Assembly (NCBI GenBank): GCA_015521505.1 | Contig: WAOB01000116.1 | Location: 1-7,799, forward strand | Reading direction: 5' to 3' | DNA length: 7,799 nucleotides | Source of the DNA: Nanobdellati archaeon | Lineage (GTDB): Archaea; EX4484-52; JAADEF01 | Shown: positions 6,883-7,799 of the stretch, in pieces | Layout of the letters: every line of letters starts with the position of its first letter | How positions within the stretch are numbered: the stretch's first letter is position 1 | Translations under genes and position numbers: made by a program | The notes under the pieces: model-generated | What the model was told of the DNA's origin: nothing | Databases searched by the model: none | The model's input: only the letters and a program-made list of their open reading frames with translations

Positions 6883-7326
6883 CTATTCTATTTTTATCTT
6901 TTCTTTTACTATTACCTTTTCAATACTTGTATCTGGATATTGGCCTTGTGAGTCTTTTTCATATTTTTTAACCATATCCCATATTGTTAGTAGAGCAATA
7001 CAACATGAAACCAAAGCCTCCATTTCAACACCAGTTTTTGATACGGATTTTACAGTTGTTTCAACTTCAATATATGTATCTTTTATTTCGAAGGATACAT
7101 CAACGTTTGTTAAATTTATATTATGACATAACGGAATTAGTTCTGATGTTTTTTTCGCAGCTAAAATAGCAGCGATTTTTGATACTGAAAACACGTCTCC
7201 TTTTTCCACTCTTCCTTCTTTAATTCTATCAATTGTTTCTCTTTTCAATTTAATTCTACCTACAGCTTTAGCTATTCTTACGATATCTTTCTTTTTAGAA
7301 ATATCGACCATTTTAATCTCTTTCAT
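6883..7326 (-). CDS. moaC: Cyclic pyranopterin monophosphate synthase MoaC
   Basis: Second step of molybdenum cofactor synthesis: acts after MoaA to convert 3',8-cH2GTP to cyclic pyranopterin monophosphate, in the cytosol. The product supplies the pterin for enzymes such as the NapA-like reductase in this window. Visible hallmarks are MVDIS near the N-terminus, [28 protein letters not shown] with the catalytic-region His, KTGVEMEAL, and [11 protein letters not shown] carrying the conserved Asp and Lys. The end ([11 protein letters not shown]) resembles archaeal MoaC and lacks the bacterial KxGGKSG tail. I use ATG 7326 (147 aa, 10 bases after the upstream gene). ATG 7311, giving MVDIS directly, is also possible, and a TATA-like stretch 25-34 bases before 7311 would suit it. 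The frame continues up to a start at 7368 that would overlap the upstream gene. The LTHxD N-terminus common in the family is absent. Confidence 0.93.
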   Translation of the reverse strand: MKEIKMVDISKKKDIVRIAKAVGRIKLKRETIDRIKEGRVEKGDVFSVSKIAAILAAKKTSELIPLCHNINLTNVDVSFEIKDTYIEVETTVKSVSKTGVEMEALVSCCIALLTIWDMVKKYEKDSQGQYPDTSIEKVIVKEKIKIE

Positions 7327-7336
7327 AAATATTTTG

Positions 7337-7799
7337 TTATAATAATTCTTCGAAAACTTTATCAACAAGAGCTAATGAAAGAAACAGAAAGAAGATTGAG
7401 ATAGAAATTAATACCTTTATTTCCTGCATGAATTGACTAACCTCTAATATTTTTTTAATCATCGATACTGATACTACAGATACTGGAAATATTATCGGTA
7501 TTGATATTATTATAAACAACGTTTCTTTTGTTCTAGTAAACAGCATGAAAAGTGATAAAAACGTCAACATAATAGATAATGCAAACGTTGTAACGTTTAG
7601 TGCAAGATAAAGGTTCAGTAAGTTATACTCTATTTCGAAAAATGTTATAAACATTATGAAGAATATATTTAAAGAGGTAAAAAGTATTATATAATTACTT
7701 ATAACTTTAGATATAAACAATTCGTATTCAGAAATCTCGGATAATATAAAAGAGTATAGTGTTTTCTTTTCTTTCTCAGCAAGAAACGTTCTATAGATG
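7337..7799 (-). CDS. ccmB: CcmB-like haem exporter permease, 5' partial
   Basis: C-terminal 153 aa of an integral membrane protein. The frame is open through the right edge of the window, so the start is missing; the TTG at 7720 is not its start. The first visible residues, YRTFLAEKEKKTLYSFILS, match the cytosolic CcmB segment of F..E...G.L..L..SP type, although Lys-Lys replaces the Gly region. Hydrophobic helices lie at about 34-53, 61-87, 92-113 and 127-145. The segment ETLFIIISIPIIFPVSV matches the CcmB stretch (LLLALLVLPLYIPVLIFG-like) in helix 3. CcmB is the permease of the CcmA/B ABC complex of cytochrome c maturation system I, which loads haem onto CcmE. That fits the CxxCH proteins encoded nearby. 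moaC follows 10 bases downstream. Another ABC-2 type permease is the main alternative. ccmA, ccmC, ccmE and ccmF are not in the window. Confidence 0.72.
   Translation of the reverse strand, partial: IYRTFLAEKEKKTLYSFILSEISEYELFISKVISNYIILFTSLNIFFIMFITFFEIEYNLLNLYLALNVTTFALSIMLTFLSLFMLFTRTKETLFIIISIPIIFPVSVVSVSMIKKILEVSQFMQEIKVLISISIFFLFLSLALVDKVFEELL

Noticed and set aside
7337..7720. A complete 127-aa membrane protein starting at TTG 7720
   Set aside because: The frame continues without a stop to the window edge and the upstream codons encode the conserved CcmB-like cytosolic segment, so the gene is a partial, longer one.

Overview
The window looks like a piece of an AT-rich archaeal chromosome. 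The clearest taxonomic marker is a full-length archaeal RadA recombinase (helix-hairpin-helix domain plus RecA core, 324 aa). AGA-rich arginine codon use, T-rich gene junctions and several starts without a Shine-Dalgarno site also fit an archaeon. The RadA C-terminus (GGHIVGHT..., HLPEGE) looks closer to TACK-type than to classical euryarchaeal proteins, but I would not name a phylum on that alone.

Plus strand, 1-5488: a respiratory cluster built around a periplasmic-type (Nap-like) molybdoenzyme. The order is (i) the 3' part of a membrane-anchored protein with one CxxCH haem-c motif and a beta-sandwich of the 'choice-of-anchor V' (reeler-like) type; (ii) a very long, Tat-exported NapA-like molybdopterin oxidoreductase; (iii) NapG, a Tat-exported protein with four [4Fe-4S] clusters; (iv) NapH, a four-helix membrane iron-sulfur protein. 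In bacteria NapG and NapH form a quinol dehydrogenase that feeds electrons to NapA, so a quinol -> NapH -> NapG -> (haem protein) -> NapA chain on the outer face of the membrane is the natural reading. NapC, NapB, NapD and NapF are not seen here.

Minus strand, 7799-5491: a convergent set reading ccmB (5' end beyond the window), moaC, radA and a small triheme c-type cytochrome. These genes are 10, 34 and 59 bases apart. The set ends 2 bases from the napH stop codon. CcmB belongs to haem export for cytochrome c maturation and MoaC to molybdenum cofactor synthesis. The minus-strand genes therefore supply or complement exactly the cofactors used on the plus strand (haem c and molybdopterin), with radA as an unrelated housekeeping passenger.

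The most interesting point is a NapAGH-type system in an archaeon. Archaeal nitrate respiration is usually attributed to NarG-type enzymes. Here the NapA is oversized (about 1136 aa against roughly 760-930 in bacteria) and non-NapB haem proteins are the candidate electron carriers. The substrate cannot be proven from sequence: nitrate is the default by homology, but the large insertion leaves room for another oxyanion. I see no RNA genes, mobile elements, CRISPR arrays or long repeats, and no gene-free stretch longer than 60 bases.
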